From: Fragilaria crotonensis
Lineage: Eukaryota > Bacillariophyta > Fragilariophyceae > Fragilariales > Fragilariaceae
Assembly (NCBI GenBank): GCA_022925895.1
Contig: JAKSYS010000108.1
Location: 1-64,000 of the forward strand
Reading direction: 5' to 3'
DNA length: 64,000 nucleotides
Part shown: positions 1-11,299 of the stretch, piece after piece
Layout of the letters: every line of letters begins with the position of its first letter
How positions within the stretch are numbered: the first letter of the stretch is position 1
The notes under the pieces: generated by a model
The model's database searches: none
What the model was told of the DNA's origin: nothing
The model's input: the letters and a program-made list of their open reading frames with translations, nothing else
Translations under genes and position numbers: made by a program

Positions 1-38
1 GCCGCCCTTGATCTACCGAACTGCGAGGTCGCGCCAGC

Positions 39-54
39 TTGGAATCACGGAGCA
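39..54. repeat. Target-site duplication of the LINE, left copy
   Basis: The 16 bases TTGGAATCACGGAGCA appear here and again at 9363-9378. They belong to the RT coding region of DIRS-like element 1 and mark the insertion point of the LINE. Confidence 0.9.
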
Positions 55-129
55 AAAAAAACCTCATATCTAGTTTAGCGTGCTGCCGCTGTGTTCAGAC
101 TACAAACACTCGACCCACACGACTAGACA

Positions 130-146
130 CTACCGTGTGACGGTAG
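130..146. other. Small hairpin in the LINE 3' region
   Basis: CTACCGT and ACGGTAG pair perfectly over 7 bp around a GTG loop, about 75 bp from the element's 3' end. LINE RTs often recognise a 3' stem-loop, so this is a candidate recognition site; the role is inferred. Confidence 0.4.
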
Positions 147-174
147 CGGCTAGCAACATAATCTGGACTCCCGC

Positions 175-1960
175 TTACCTTAGACCTGCAAAATAATGAC
201 GAATTGACTTGACTCCTTGAATTGCTTTAGCTTTCGCTCTCTTGACGCTTGCCTTAACAAGCGGGCCATACACTGCAAGCCAGTTTTTATTATACGCTGT
301 TGTTTTGGAAAAGTGTGCAGAGATATCACGGTGGAGTAAACTTTGCACGCTCGGCTCCATTTGGTTGCGAAGATCGTAGATATCGGTCAAAGTACGTTCT
401 ACCATTTTCCGGTCAGCTTGTGCCCGCGATCTGGCGTCAGCGCCATGAAGGGCTTTATTCCGCACTTCCCATAAAAGGAACCATTGCTGCCACAGTGTAC
501 TGATAATCGCGACTTGCCACCGCGCCCCCGTTAATCGCTTCGTCTCAATAGAATGCGCCTGCCGAGCATAATACTCGTCTTGAATAGAACTCCACTCCAT
601 ACTAAAACGTCCCAGAAAGATATGGTCCCATCCGATAGCATTCTGCTGGAAAACCAGTCGTCTGATCGACGAAGGATGGCCTGACGGGTCATGTTGAAAC
701 TGAGCCGCCTCGTCTGGCGAAAAGGTAATCCATGTATGGAGAACCGTCAGCAATAACGCCTTCAGACGGGGCATGGTGTTGAGCTCGTTACATCGATGTT
801 CCACAGTCTGCAAAACTTTCGTACGCCATGACGCGTAGGCCTCCGACTGACAACGAAGAATGTGCTGCCAATTTTCAATGTTTGGACAACAAGGACACTT
901 ATTCCGTCGAGGATTGTTTCGATGGAGCTTTGAATTTGTCGGGAGGATCTCATGGACCCATTTCACCAAGTGTGTTCGTTTGTCTAAATGACGTCGCAGT
1001 GCTCTGCCGTGAGCGTCCCAATTAATGGTTGCCATGATTTGGGGCGTCCAGGAAAATCTTTCCTTCATATGAGACTGCAACGCTGGCGCTGTCGCATGAT
1101 ATCTAAGAGCCGTTTCGTAGTGTGAAGTCACCGTCCCCGTAGGGAGATCAAGGTGAACTCCTGCCCACTCAGTGAGTAACACGTCCGGTTGAAACGATCC
1201 CAACTCTCGCTGGTACCTCGAAGCCTGGGCGTCGGCATCTACATTCAGCTGTGCGAGGAGGGAAAGGTTCCGATACGGGATATCTCGATCCTGATGACCC
1301 TTAACATGTTGGATCGTGATCTCTGGCATTTCTTGAAGAAGAACCTGGATACCTCGAATAATATCCCATTCGGGTATGGTGGGATCCAACGGGGAAGCTC
1401 TTAATTACCGCTTTGGCGTCCTGGGAAAAGATGTCACTAATGCGTTGTGTACTGGGAGGTCGCTTCTGAGTGATCGTATCGATCAAACTTTGACTATCGG
1501 TTGCCACTATACCGAACCAAGGATCATGTTTACCTGTAAACTCAGCAAGGCGACGGAGAAAACACAGCAGGGACAACAATCCATAGCTTTCGGACCTATA
1601 TGCATGAGGGGAAGCACTTCGGGCTGGTCCCATGCCTTTCGCACAACGTTCTCCGAGGTCCGTGCTCATCGCCCAACCAAAACTCCCTTGGATTTGGTCC
1701 CAGTCGGAGCCATCACTAACGGCTCGAATGCCGTGTTCAAGGGCAAGCGCAACGGAGAAGGGATCTTCTTCCATCTCCACGTGATGCAAGAGCTCTAACT
1801 CCCAGGCAGGAAGTGACGCGACGAATTGTGTGAATGTACCTGCAAAAGGAGGGCGATTTATTTCCAGGATATGAGTTTGGTGAGCAATTGTCCAATACTC
1901 AGGTTTCGATTGTAAGGCAAGCATGGGAACCGCCAGTGGAGGAGCGAACTCCATTCGCAA
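175..1960 (-). pseudogene. LINE ORF2, RNase H and C-terminal zinc-knuckle part (frame-broken)
   Basis: Two frames (1301-1960 and 175-1389) hold the 3' end of ORF2. The RNase H part shows AVSDGSDWD (first Asp), SESYGLLS (Glu), VATDSQSLID (second Asp), then, after a frame change, VKGHQD and LNVDADAQA (last Asp). A C-terminal knuckle follows in the pattern CPCC...H...C (NKCPCCPNIENWQHILRC). RNase H domains help remove the RNA template in several LINE clades. The stop at 175 leaves about 120 bp of 3' region. Confidence 0.85.
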
Positions 1961-2461
1961 TAGGTACGCGTTTCACGGAAACATCGATCCGATGATGTCG
2001 GAGTACATTTCCGTATGTCTGCTCCTGAAGCCGAACCCACAAATGACCGGCGAACCAGTACGCCGGGTGGCGCTGATGCATTTGGTGGATGGGTATGATC
2101 CAATCACCGAGAGGTTGGATGAGAGTGCCATCCGACCTGCTCCATAGGGTGTTTGCCTTCGACCACAGCTTCCAAGTTGACTCAGAGGGTCGTTCTTGAT
2201 AGATAGATGTCCCATGGGTAGAACTACTGAGAAGCGAATGACGCCCACTCAGTTTATTGTGATCCAAGGTACGACCGTTCATACTTGTCAAATCAGAAAC
2301 AGTGGTTGCCTGTAAAAACAATCTGCAATAGTTAATTCGACAAATCTCCTTAGGAGTAAAACGTCCCGATGATATCACCGCGTCCATGATGCAGAAATCG
2401 TGCAACCTTTGGAGTGCAGGAAGATAAGTCTCATCAAGTCGAAGCTTTGCCTCAATGTTGG

Positions 2462-4440
2462 CTAAGAACAATCTAAGGGAGCTGAGCCATTTGATTCGAG
2501 TTGCGGCAACGCAGAATGAACATTTTCAAGAATAGAGAACGAAACGCCGACTTGAGCCTGGAACCAAGAGACAGCGATGCGTAGCAACCTCCCAGTCAGC
2601 GACTGTTTGCGCCAATGTCGAATGAACATCATGACTTGAGAAACCCCTTGTTGAACATACAGAGACCGAAAATTAGCACCTCCAAGGGCTAAGGGACCAT
2701 ATAGAATCGCTTTCTTGGTATTGCGATTGAATCCGCAACGTGGAACAATTATAGACATTGCTTTCCGCTGCACGCGTTCGAGATCCAGTTTGGTAAGAGA
2801 CGAGCTAGCCAACGGATAACTCACTGCCGGTAAATAACATGCAAAATAAAACGTCCACGCTTCGAGGCGACTGAGCGGAGTCTCCCACATAAAGGCCGTA
2901 ATCGCATCGCTCTTCTTTTTCAATTGGCGGTATTGCTCTCGTTGTGTTCCCGCTGGGTCCTTGTAGTGTCCTAAAGTCTTGTGAGCCTTATAAGCCGGAA
3001 GTACTTGTAGTGTTTTTGCTGAATCCGCTTGACGATCCCAGACTTCCATAGATACTTCCGGTCCAGAATGCATCGGAACTAACACTGGTGCTCCCGAAAG
3101 CGAGAATTGCCATTGAAGAATATGAGTGGAACACTTGCTCAATTCGAGGGCGCCACCGCTTGCGTGTAAGAGGTCTGACCAGCATTGCGCGTTAGTCTGG
3201 GCTTGAGATACGATCTGATGAACTGTCTCAGTCGAGCCGTCGCTTCCAAAGGAGTTTGTTTGACCATTACAGTCGTCAACAAATCCAATAAGACCAAAGT
3301 GGACTCTGACATCATTATGAGTATCCCAATATGTTGCCTGATGTGCCCTGGTATCATAACAATCGAAGAGGGTACTAGATAGAAAACACCAAATAGCCGG
3401 TGAGTTTGCACTTCCCTGGCCTGTGCCATACACTGGGAATTCTGGTTCGTGATGGTAACTCGTGGGGGAAATTCCGAGTTCTGTTCGAACATGAAACTCA
3501 GCTTTTTCAAGGGTCGACGCGTTGCTCTCGGTGACTTCTGCCGGAACACCATATTTCTGACTAACTGTCATCCCTAGGTTCGGGATAATCCGATCATAAC
3601 ACGCTGTGGCATCATAGTTTGTCAACACGACGGGCTTTCGGGTGGCTCGAGAGATTTCCAATTGAAGTTCTTCGATGAAAACAGGATCTGTGGCATTGCG
3701 ATATGGCCGTGACCCAAATTGCCCTTCGTTAAGGAGACGAAGATCTTCGGCTTGATGCATCGCTGCTCTCCACTTGATACCGAGGAAAAGGTTAAAATCC
3801 GCTTCGTAGATGTGAATGACCCTTGTGCGGTGTAATCGCACATTATCCGGATCTTTGAAGAGCATCGTGTTGACGACTTTTTGCCAACGCTGAAGCGAGT
3901 AACCCTCTCGAGTGCATAATTAATCATATCCAGACGAGTTGGCGGAGGGCTTGCTGTCTATAATTCAATTCATCACGGCTTGCTTGAATTCCGGGGTCAA
4001 ATCTTCATCTGGCGCATCGGAAGAAAAAGAATGCCGGGAGATTAGAGCCTTATAGTGTCCCAAGTGCATTCCTGAGGGAGAAGTTGTAGTTGATTCAGAC
4101 CAGAGTCTCAATTTCACAGAAGTCGTCGTCACTTATCGTTGGTCGAATGAGATCGCGGGACCACTCATGTGAGTACTGAAGATGGCGGATCAAAAGCTTA
4201 ACACTCTCGTCGTAACCTGTGACGTCAAATGTTCCGTGTAGAAACTGTTTGCGCTTCGCCAATACCTGTGTAACCCAATAATTCTGCGAGTGGTGGAATT
4301 GTGAAGGGTGTTCCGTGCGCTTGGCCAAAATGGCGTCGGTTACGTTCTTGGAGCAGCCGAACTATTTCCGAAGGCACATCAATTTGTGTCCACTGGTGCA
4401 AGTAGCAGGATCGTCTTCGTTGCACAGTGGAATCTCCAGC
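2462..4440 (-). pseudogene. LINE ORF2, reverse transcriptase part (frame-broken)
   Basis: Fragments in different frames carry the region before the polymerase (RNRRHFGQAHGTPFT at about 4335-4290, then SESTTTSPSGMHLGHYK at about 4075-4030). The polymerase itself is a 467-residue frame at 2462-3865. It shows LNEGQFGSRPYRNATDP, the metal-binding NYDATACYDRI, the YGTGQGSANSPAIW loop, the catalytic FVDD and the LGHYK thumb motif. At least two frame changes lie between the endonuclease and the 467-residue frame. The connecting stretch after the palm continues at 1899-2471. Confidence 0.85.
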
Positions 4441-4678
4441 CTAACGATACCTGATCGATGATGTTTCCTAACGTTTCAAGTTTTGTTGTAACTGCTTTGA
4501 TGTCCTCGGCCTTCTTGATGCGTCTCAACCGTTTTGCTGTCTGTTGATCAGAAACTCGAATCGATTTCTCGAGCTCTTGATTCGCTGTCGCCGCTCCGTA
4601 TCTCGGGTAACAAAACTCTGCTTAATAATCCGATGAACTTCGCGATTCGCTAAACGTAAACAACAAGAACATTGCTCT

Positions 4679-6124
4679 TTATTGTTCGGAATGTTGTCGT
4701 CTGAAATTCTCGAGCATATTCTGCTGAATTTGCGTGAGATCAAGTCCCGATTTGGTGATCGATAAACATTTCTTGAGGTACTGGACACGACGTCTAGCCA
4801 TTGATAATTCTGCAGACCAGGCATGTTCGCCAAACTGTGGAATAGATGCTTCAGCCGCCAAACTTGCTGCAAGGAGATCTCGATCCAGACGCTCCGCAAA
4901 TTGATGTCGGTTCCCTAAAAATGTCAATCGCTTTCCCCTAGCAAATGCATTGTGTTCTTGAAGAAGCTCGTACATTTTATTAATATACGCTGTGACTTGA
5001 TGTGGGTTGTTGGCTTTAAGCATACGTCGAGCTGAAATTGCCAAGTCAGGGGTTAGACTCCCAAACAATTTCTGGGTATCAAAATCCAAGAAATAGCCGC
5101 GATGGTCGGACGACAAACGAGCATTAAAGGATTCATATCCCATAGAGATCAAGGCATCGCGCACTCTTGCGCTACCGAGGGCGTAATCAAGGCATCTAGA
5201 ACCTCTCGCGTACGTAGCAGGAACTTTGGAGGAGTGTCGATAGTTGCCGAGATTTACTAGTTGAAGTTCAGCGGCGATGAAACTCAAGCCATCATGGTCC
5301 GAGCCGAAGGGTTCGTTGAAGTCTCCAACCAGAAGAATATCAGAACCTGCTTTTTTGTATGTCCGCAGTGTCTCCAAAAGATCCCTTCGAAACGCTGATC
5401 TCGGGTTGTTGAGAGCGTCCTGTGTTTGTAGGAGGAGACTCCTATGCTGACTTGCTACAGTCAAGTTCCCTTCGTGTCCTCTTCGGTCTACCGGCTGGTA
5501 TGCGGACACAATGATCAATTTAATGCCTGCTCGCCCAGAGAACTCTTGAATCACCCATCGACCCCACCGGTCCTGGACTTGGTTGACAATTCTCCCTGAA
5601 ACGTTGCCGATAGTAAGAAGGAACGTACCTCCTGGTTTATAATGGGTCGCAAACGGGATAGGTGTAGTACCTGCAATGAATCTAGTTCTATCCCAATGCT
5701 GTCGGACTGTGTCATAAAGGATACTTCGGATGCGCATTTGAGTAACATCGAGATTGTGTTCCTGACCACAAAAAATGTCTGCCTGGGTTTCTCGAATAAC
5801 TTCACAAACGTCATTCAATTGCCCGCCTCGTCGATCGATTGATAAACCATTCACGTTTTGAATATATACTCGAGTGATGAGCGGAGCTTTGCCTGATAAA
5901 AGATCTCCCCAGGGTTCATTTTCTCTTTGATTACTCCTGGTGAGAAGACTTGGTTGGCGACGTCCTTGCTCCTTAAACTTGGAAGTCATCGTTGGAGAGA
6001 TAGGTCTACTGAATAAGTTCTTCCATTGATGTTGCGCTTTTTCAAGGAGTGTATCTGTAGTCTGATCCGCCATAAGTTCGCCGTGTTCGGCAAGTCGTTT
6101 ATCCGGAGAACTCGCTGCGCTCAT
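4679..6124 (-). CDS. LINE ORF2, apurinic/apyrimidinic-like endonuclease part
   Basis: This 481-residue frame is the N-terminal part of ORF2. It belongs to the exonuclease-endonuclease-phosphatase fold that nicks the target DNA. Visible motifs are IYIQNVNGLS (first Asn), CGQEHNLD (catalytic Glu), LLVGDFNEPFGSDHDG (Asp-Asn pair), RCLDYALGS and the closing LSSDHRGYFLDFD, with the essential Ser-Asp-His. All expected catalytic residues are present. It starts at the ATG overlapping the ORF1 stop and ends in a frame change before the reverse transcriptase. Confidence 0.88.
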   Translation of the reverse strand: MSAASSPDKRLAEHGELMADQTTDTLLEKAQHQWKNLFSRPISPTMTSKFKEQGRRQPSLLTRSNQRENEPWGDLLSGKAPLITRVYIQNVNGLSIDRRGGQLNDVCEVIRETQADIFCGQEHNLDVTQMRIRSILYDTVRQHWDRTRFIAGTTPIPFATHYKPGGTFLLTIGNVSGRIVNQVQDRWGRWVIQEFSGRAGIKLIIVSAYQPVDRRGHEGNLTVASQHRSLLLQTQDALNNPRSAFRRDLLETLRTYKKAGSDILLVGDFNEPFGSDHDGLSFIAAELQLVNLGNYRHSSKVPATYARGSRCLDYALGSARVRDALISMGYESFNARLSSDHRGYFLDFDTQKLFGSLTPDLAISARRMLKANNPHQVTAYINKMYELLQEHNAFARGKRLTFLGNRHQFAERLDRDLLAASLAAEASIPQFGEHAWSAELSMARRRVQYLKKCLSITKSGLDLTQIQQNMLENFRRQHSEQ

Positions 6125-9100
6125 GTGTTCGCCGCTCCAGCTAGATCCGTGGAAATGTTGTATTGTGGATCTAGGGGAGCAAGTGGTGGAGAATCGGAGG
6201 AAGGTACCTCTCTACTCTTGGTTGGGTCACGCTGCGTGATGTCATCTCTCTGAATATTGGTATGATGCCGCGGATCGTCGAGGCTTCGGAACGCATCATG
6301 GTCCAAATTTGTACATAGCTCCATAAACTCCGGGCTTTGGCATTCTTCGAAATCGTCAGAGGAAATGCCGTCGCTGTGTGTTGCAATTGTTGGCAAAGTA
6401 CCATGTTTTCCATGTGATCGCTGCTTTTTCTTTTCCGGCGATCGATACTCAGTAGACGAAGCAGTTGACTGAACCGAAGACTTGGACTTAATGGATGAAC
6501 CGGACGTTGTGCTAGCGTTACTTGTGGAACGTGAGGTGCAAGACTCAACACTTGCGTCAACAGAATGGCCTCTGGGGATACTTGTAGTTTGTGATGGGGA
6601 CTTTCTTGCTGCCTTTTTCCGATCGAGTTCCATCTTATTGGCTAAGCTTTCAATGAATGAGGACATTTTTTCAAAGTGTTCCCGAAGATCAAGCATTGTT
6701 GTGGAGATCTTATCCTGGCCTTCCATATTCGAAAGAAGACGTTTATTCATCTCTGCAAATTGTTGCGCTGTATGAGCTTTCATATCTTCCATATCCGATG
6801 AGATGTTTTGTTGCGTCTGATTTGATTTCTCCATTTGTTCAGTTGCAAGAGCTAGTTTGTCTGTCACCGCTACCAATTTTTTATCAAGATCATCGATTCG
6901 AGAAAACTGTTGTTCCATAGATAGAAGCCTTTCGGAGGATCTTTTTCCCGACACTTCTAGGGCCTGTAGTTTCCTTTGCATCTGGCTCTCGAGCTCCGAA
7001 AATCGTGTGTCATTTGTTGAATTTTTGGATGCATTGGTGAGTGAGCGTGTAGACGCTAGGCTACGATCTTCTGTGCTAGTAGAGGTGTCGCAACCCAAAC
7101 GATGACGGTGATCGGCGTATAGGTGGTCCTTGTGGTTTGATGACAATGAACGGCTGTTGTCTTTATCATTGAGAGATGCTTCCGCTGGTGTCGGCCACGC
7201 AGGGCTAGCGACTGATCGTGACAAATTCTCGGTCAAACTTTCATCTGTGCCTTTGCCTGCGATGGTGTTCGGTGATGTATAGCCAATAAAACCTTGATCC
7301 GCCCGTTTCCAAACCGATGCTTCCGAGAGTTTTTCGAAAAACGACACATGAGCCTCGATTTCTGCTTGAATGTGAATGACATCAGGTAATCCGGGTAACA
7401 AATCTCGAAACCGTGCTTCGCGATGCTTTGGTGGATACAATCTTGCTTTATAAGATCGCCATGCGTGTTGAGTCGCCTGTAAATAATGGCTTGGCACCAG
7501 CAAGTATGCTTTGTGGTCTGGAGGGCCATTAACAACGTCGCATAATGCTGGAGAACTATTGTCCGGTGCTAAGATTGTTGACGCCCACTCCCGGGTAGAT
7601 CGTTCCGTTGTGGTGCCATCATCATTATATTCAATCCGTTTTTGGTCCAAGTGATTAACATGCGGAGACATTGGAATCGCTTTCAATGACCGGGCCCATG
7701 TTTCATGGAACAAAAAATGGCCTTTAATTTTTTCTTCCGTCATCGTGCCGAGGGCATACCGGGGGATAAACATAGCACTTCCTTGACCCGTCAACACTGG
7801 GAGTAATGCCTGACACAGGGGTGTAACATGTCTTTCGCCACATTGAATTCTGAGATGAGGGATCAGCTGGTCCATTGGGGTTTTCTTATACCTCACGACA
7901 TCAAAATATGGGGCGTTCTTTGGGAGAACACTTCTCAAAAATTGTGTGTACCGAGAGAGCTGCGTAGTGTTGGGGGCTTTCAACAAGACATATCCCGCCG
8001 TCACCATTTTTCCACTCGTGCTCTTGGAATTAGATACTAGCACTTCCAGCGTTTTTGACGTTAAAAAACCTTTCATGATGTCACTCCGCATCCAGACTCC
8101 TGGGGACACTTGAAAACTGATCCTGAGTCCGAAGATAATCTGATGCTGAGCATGAACGAACGTAATCGCTGGAGAAATGAACTCGCGAAGTTCGGTCGCA
8201 GTCAGTTCCTGCACTGATTTAGACATGAGGAGATCTTCACTCTCCCAGCGATAGAAAATTCCCACTTCCGGAGGAACCATAACTTTGACAATATCGTATA
8301 TGGCCTCATTGAGTTTCTTCTTATCTTTTTCGTACGCATGAGTATTCTCGGGTGGGTGCCACTTGACATTCACACGAAAGGTACCATCGTTTGCTGAAAT
8401 GTTTTGATATGGAGGGAGTTTACTGGACTGAGTGTGCGAGGATTGCTTGGATGCCGAGTTTAAATCTGTGTCGCACGTTTTCTGATGTGCTTCATCATCA
8501 CTCTCTTCATCGTCTTCATTTACAGTTGTGACCGGCGGTAATCCTTGGGACCATGAAAGTTGAGTTCGAGATTTTTTGGGATACTTCTTTTTTCCAGAAT
8601 TCTGCATAATTTGTGGTGTTGTAACGGTCTCGACAAGTGCCACTGTTTCTGTGGTAGGAGAGTTCAACATTCCAAGACGGCGTACTTCCTCGGGTGCTAC
8701 TCCCGTTGCGGTTGGGGGTGCTGGGGGACTCTTTGAACGTCTGCGCCTTGTAACTGGTATCCATTCCGATTGCTCATCGGTGTCCATACGTGTCATAAAG
8801 GGCATCTTCTTCCACTCAAACGCAAGTGTATCTGTTTCATGAAGTGTGGTCGGATCATAATGCGAGAGATATGCCTGGGACACATTCAAAGCCCATGCGT
8901 TCAACATGGGAGGAATGTTCATCTCCTGGTCGATGTGAAAGCGAAAAGTATACCAAATCGACCGGTGGACTTGAAGGGGGATCGGTTTCCATAGCAGCCC
9001 AAACTTTATCACATTCGACACAGTCGTCAAACGTAAAGAATCCGAGAAGAAGATACCGATTCCACTGTTCCTTAGTACCTATCTGGCGATACGCATATGC

Positions 9101-9268
9101 GTTTGCCTCGCGGCGAGCACGTTCTTCGTTGGAGAACCAATCTGGTCCGGTTGTCATGGGATGATCAAACCACTTGTCGCACTGGAATCCATTCAAGGGG
9201 TGCAATGGATCCCAGTCATCCGGGAACGCAGATGGAGGTACGATAGCCGTCTCATCCGTCATGGTCAT
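6121..9268 (-). CDS. LINE ORF1 protein (gag-like, coiled-coil), one frame change near the N-terminus
   Basis: ORF1 products bind the element RNA and form the ribonucleoprotein particle. Two reading frames cover it: from the ATG at 9268 to about 8990, and from there to the stop at 6121 (about 950 residues). They change over near a run of five G, so a single-base indel or assembly error is likely. The protein has a polar, basic N-terminal third (TRRRRSKSPPAPP), a central region with no motif I recognise, a heptad-patterned coiled coil about two thirds along, and a serine-rich tail. No CCHC knuckle is visible. Its stop codon overlaps the ORF2 start in the sequence ATGA. Confidence 0.7.
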
Positions 9269-9362
9269 GGTAGCGGTTTCACGCGACAACTTCCTATTCG
9301 GTATACGCAACTACGGTCGGCGGACGGAACGTACTTGCGAAAAACTAAATTAGAAAATTGTG

Positions 9363-9378
9363 TTGGAATCACGGAGCA
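9363..9378. repeat. Target-site duplication of the LINE, right copy
   Basis: Exact repeat of 39-54. It follows directly on the 5' end of the minus-strand LINE. Confidence 0.9.
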
Positions 9379-10900
9379 GTACACAATCAACGAGGACGGA
9401 GACAGGGTTCCGAAGTTGAGACTTACCCATGATCAATCATTCAACAGCACTCAGGGAGCGAAGAGGAGCGTGAACGACCGAGTAGAGGCGTCGCAATTAA
9501 CGCCGGCCAGATTCGGACGAGCAATGACGAGACTGCTTCATTCCGTGTGCTTTTTTGAGGCGACGGCACCCACGAGAAAGGCTGCTACTCACGAAGGTGG
9601 ACTGCAAGTCCGCCTATCGGCGGATCCACCTGCAGCCAACCACGGCGGCTAAGTCATGCACTTGCATTGCAGGAATCTTGCTTATGGCGTTGAGAATGAC
9701 CTTCGGTGGGTCACCGAACCCGTCACAATGGAGCGACGTGTCGGAGGTGATCGCGGACTTGGCCAATGACCTCGTACGCCGGAACGATTGGGACGAAAAC
9801 GTATGGCAAGCGCCACAACAGCACATGCTGGCTTCTGACAAGGCGATCGACAACGACCGAGGATTCGTGGGATCGAACGACGCCTTCGAGCCGGCAGTCG
9901 CGATGTCTATCGACGTTTCCCTGCGAGACGATTACCCGATCTTCGACTGCTATCTCGATGATCTGTTCGGAGTTGGTCGAGAAAGTGCCAAAGCGAGACT
10001 GGAAGCGGCAGTACCACTCGCGATTCACTTGGTGGGGAGGCCGGCCGCGGGTGATGAATCCTTCCCTCGGGACGACTTACTGTCCACCTCCAAGTTCCTT
10101 GCCGAGGCGAAAGCGTCGGAGCGGAAGATCATTCTGGGCTGGGTTATTGACACGAGAGCATTCACGGTCTCGCTCCCGGCTGACAAGTATCGAGCGTGGA
10201 CGAATGACATCCGGCGGATGAAAGATAAGCCCGGTCGAAGGGCAAGCTCTAAGGATCTTGAGGCACTGATCGGGCGTCTCAATCACGCAGCGTTTGTGAT
10301 ACCCAACTCACGCCCGTTTCTGGGAAGACTGTACCGGGCCAACGAACGAGCTCAGGGCTACGGATCAGTGAGACTCACGCAGGCGCAGGTGGATGACCTC
10401 ACGTTGTGGGAGCGACTTCTAGAAGACGCAGCTCGGGGGTTATCCATCAATCGCTTGGTCTGTCGGTGGCCAACCAGGATAGTTCGGGTTGACGCTTGTC
10501 CGCAAGGAATTGGGGGCTACGGGCCCAGAGTGGGGTGGCGTGGAGGTTGCAACTTGACCCGGATCTCATAGGACGGGGGTCACTCAATGCGTTGGAATTT
10601 TTGGCAGCATTGGTGGGTGTCTGGATGGAGCACCAGCTAGGCCCTGGCCTCGGCAAAGACGACGTCCTGCTGAGCCAGGGTGACAGCACCTCAGCCACAG
10701 GGTGGATGGCAAAGTCGAGCTTCGGGGATGAGTGTCCGATCCTGTTGGCGGTGGCCCGCGAGCTCGCGTCGTATTTGGCCAATCACCAGCTGGTGCATTA
10801 CTCGCAGTGGTTCCCGGGAAAAGAGAACTCCGTGGCGGACGCGCTCTCGAGGGATTTTGAGCTGACAGATGAAGAAATTGTCTCACTTGTGCGTGATAAT
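9363..10900 (+). mobile_element. RT / RNase H region of DIRS-like element 1
   Basis: This part codes for the polymerase of element 1. Visible landmarks are a start-of-domain LTHDQS motif followed by SVNDRV, a KVDCKSAYRRIHL palm segment, the TFGGSPNPSQWSD block typical of DIRS-like RTs, and the catalytic YLDD. Downstream, DACPQGIGGYGP and LLSQGDSTSATGWM look like RNase H acidic motifs, followed by WFPGKENSVADALSR, the usual end of this RNase H. The region starts at the right-hand target-site duplication of the LINE; its upstream part lies at 1-54. It is not expected to give a functional product because of the insertion. Confidence 0.8.
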
Positions 10901-11299
10901 TTTCCCGAACAGGTACCCAAGTCCTTCAGGATCGTCCCTATGCCGGAAGCTGTGATTACAGACGTTGGAAGGCTGCTGCGGCTACAGCCCAGAACGCAGC
11001 AGTTACCAACCACACCCGCTCCCAGCGCAGCCGCAGCTGGGAGAGGTACGAGAGCTTCCTGTCAGCCATCGGGCACGGGAGGCGCGACCCGTTCCTTAGG
11101 GAGCTCAAGCCCGAAGACCGTCTCGATCTCTTCGCTTGCTTCGCAGCGGCACTTCGCGAAGGTTGGAACGGGGATCCCGGATTCGTTGCTGGACGTTGCC
11201 CTCGAAGGCAGGCGAGCACAGTTCGTGCCGCCCTCGACAACGTGGCACAGGCCTACCGGGCTAACAAATTTGGCAGTCCGATGCACGACTCGAGGGCGA

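Larger units (their letters stand above)
55..9362 (-). mobile_element. Full-length APE-type LINE with RNase H, inserted in DIRS-like element 1
   Basis: A complete 9.3-kb non-LTR retrotransposon read right to left. It has a short 5' leader (9269-9362), ORF1 (a large gag-like protein), and ORF2 with an apurinic endonuclease, a reverse transcriptase and an RNase H, then a short 3' region. The 16-bp duplication at both ends shows a full-length insertion by target-primed reverse transcription. On the element's own strand the 3' end runs into oligo-T rather than oligo-A. ORF2 is split by several frame changes and ORF1 by one, so the copy looks inactive as assembled. Similar ORF2 proteins with an STTTSPSGMHLGHYK motif are common in diatoms. 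I do not assign a clade. Confidence 0.9.
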
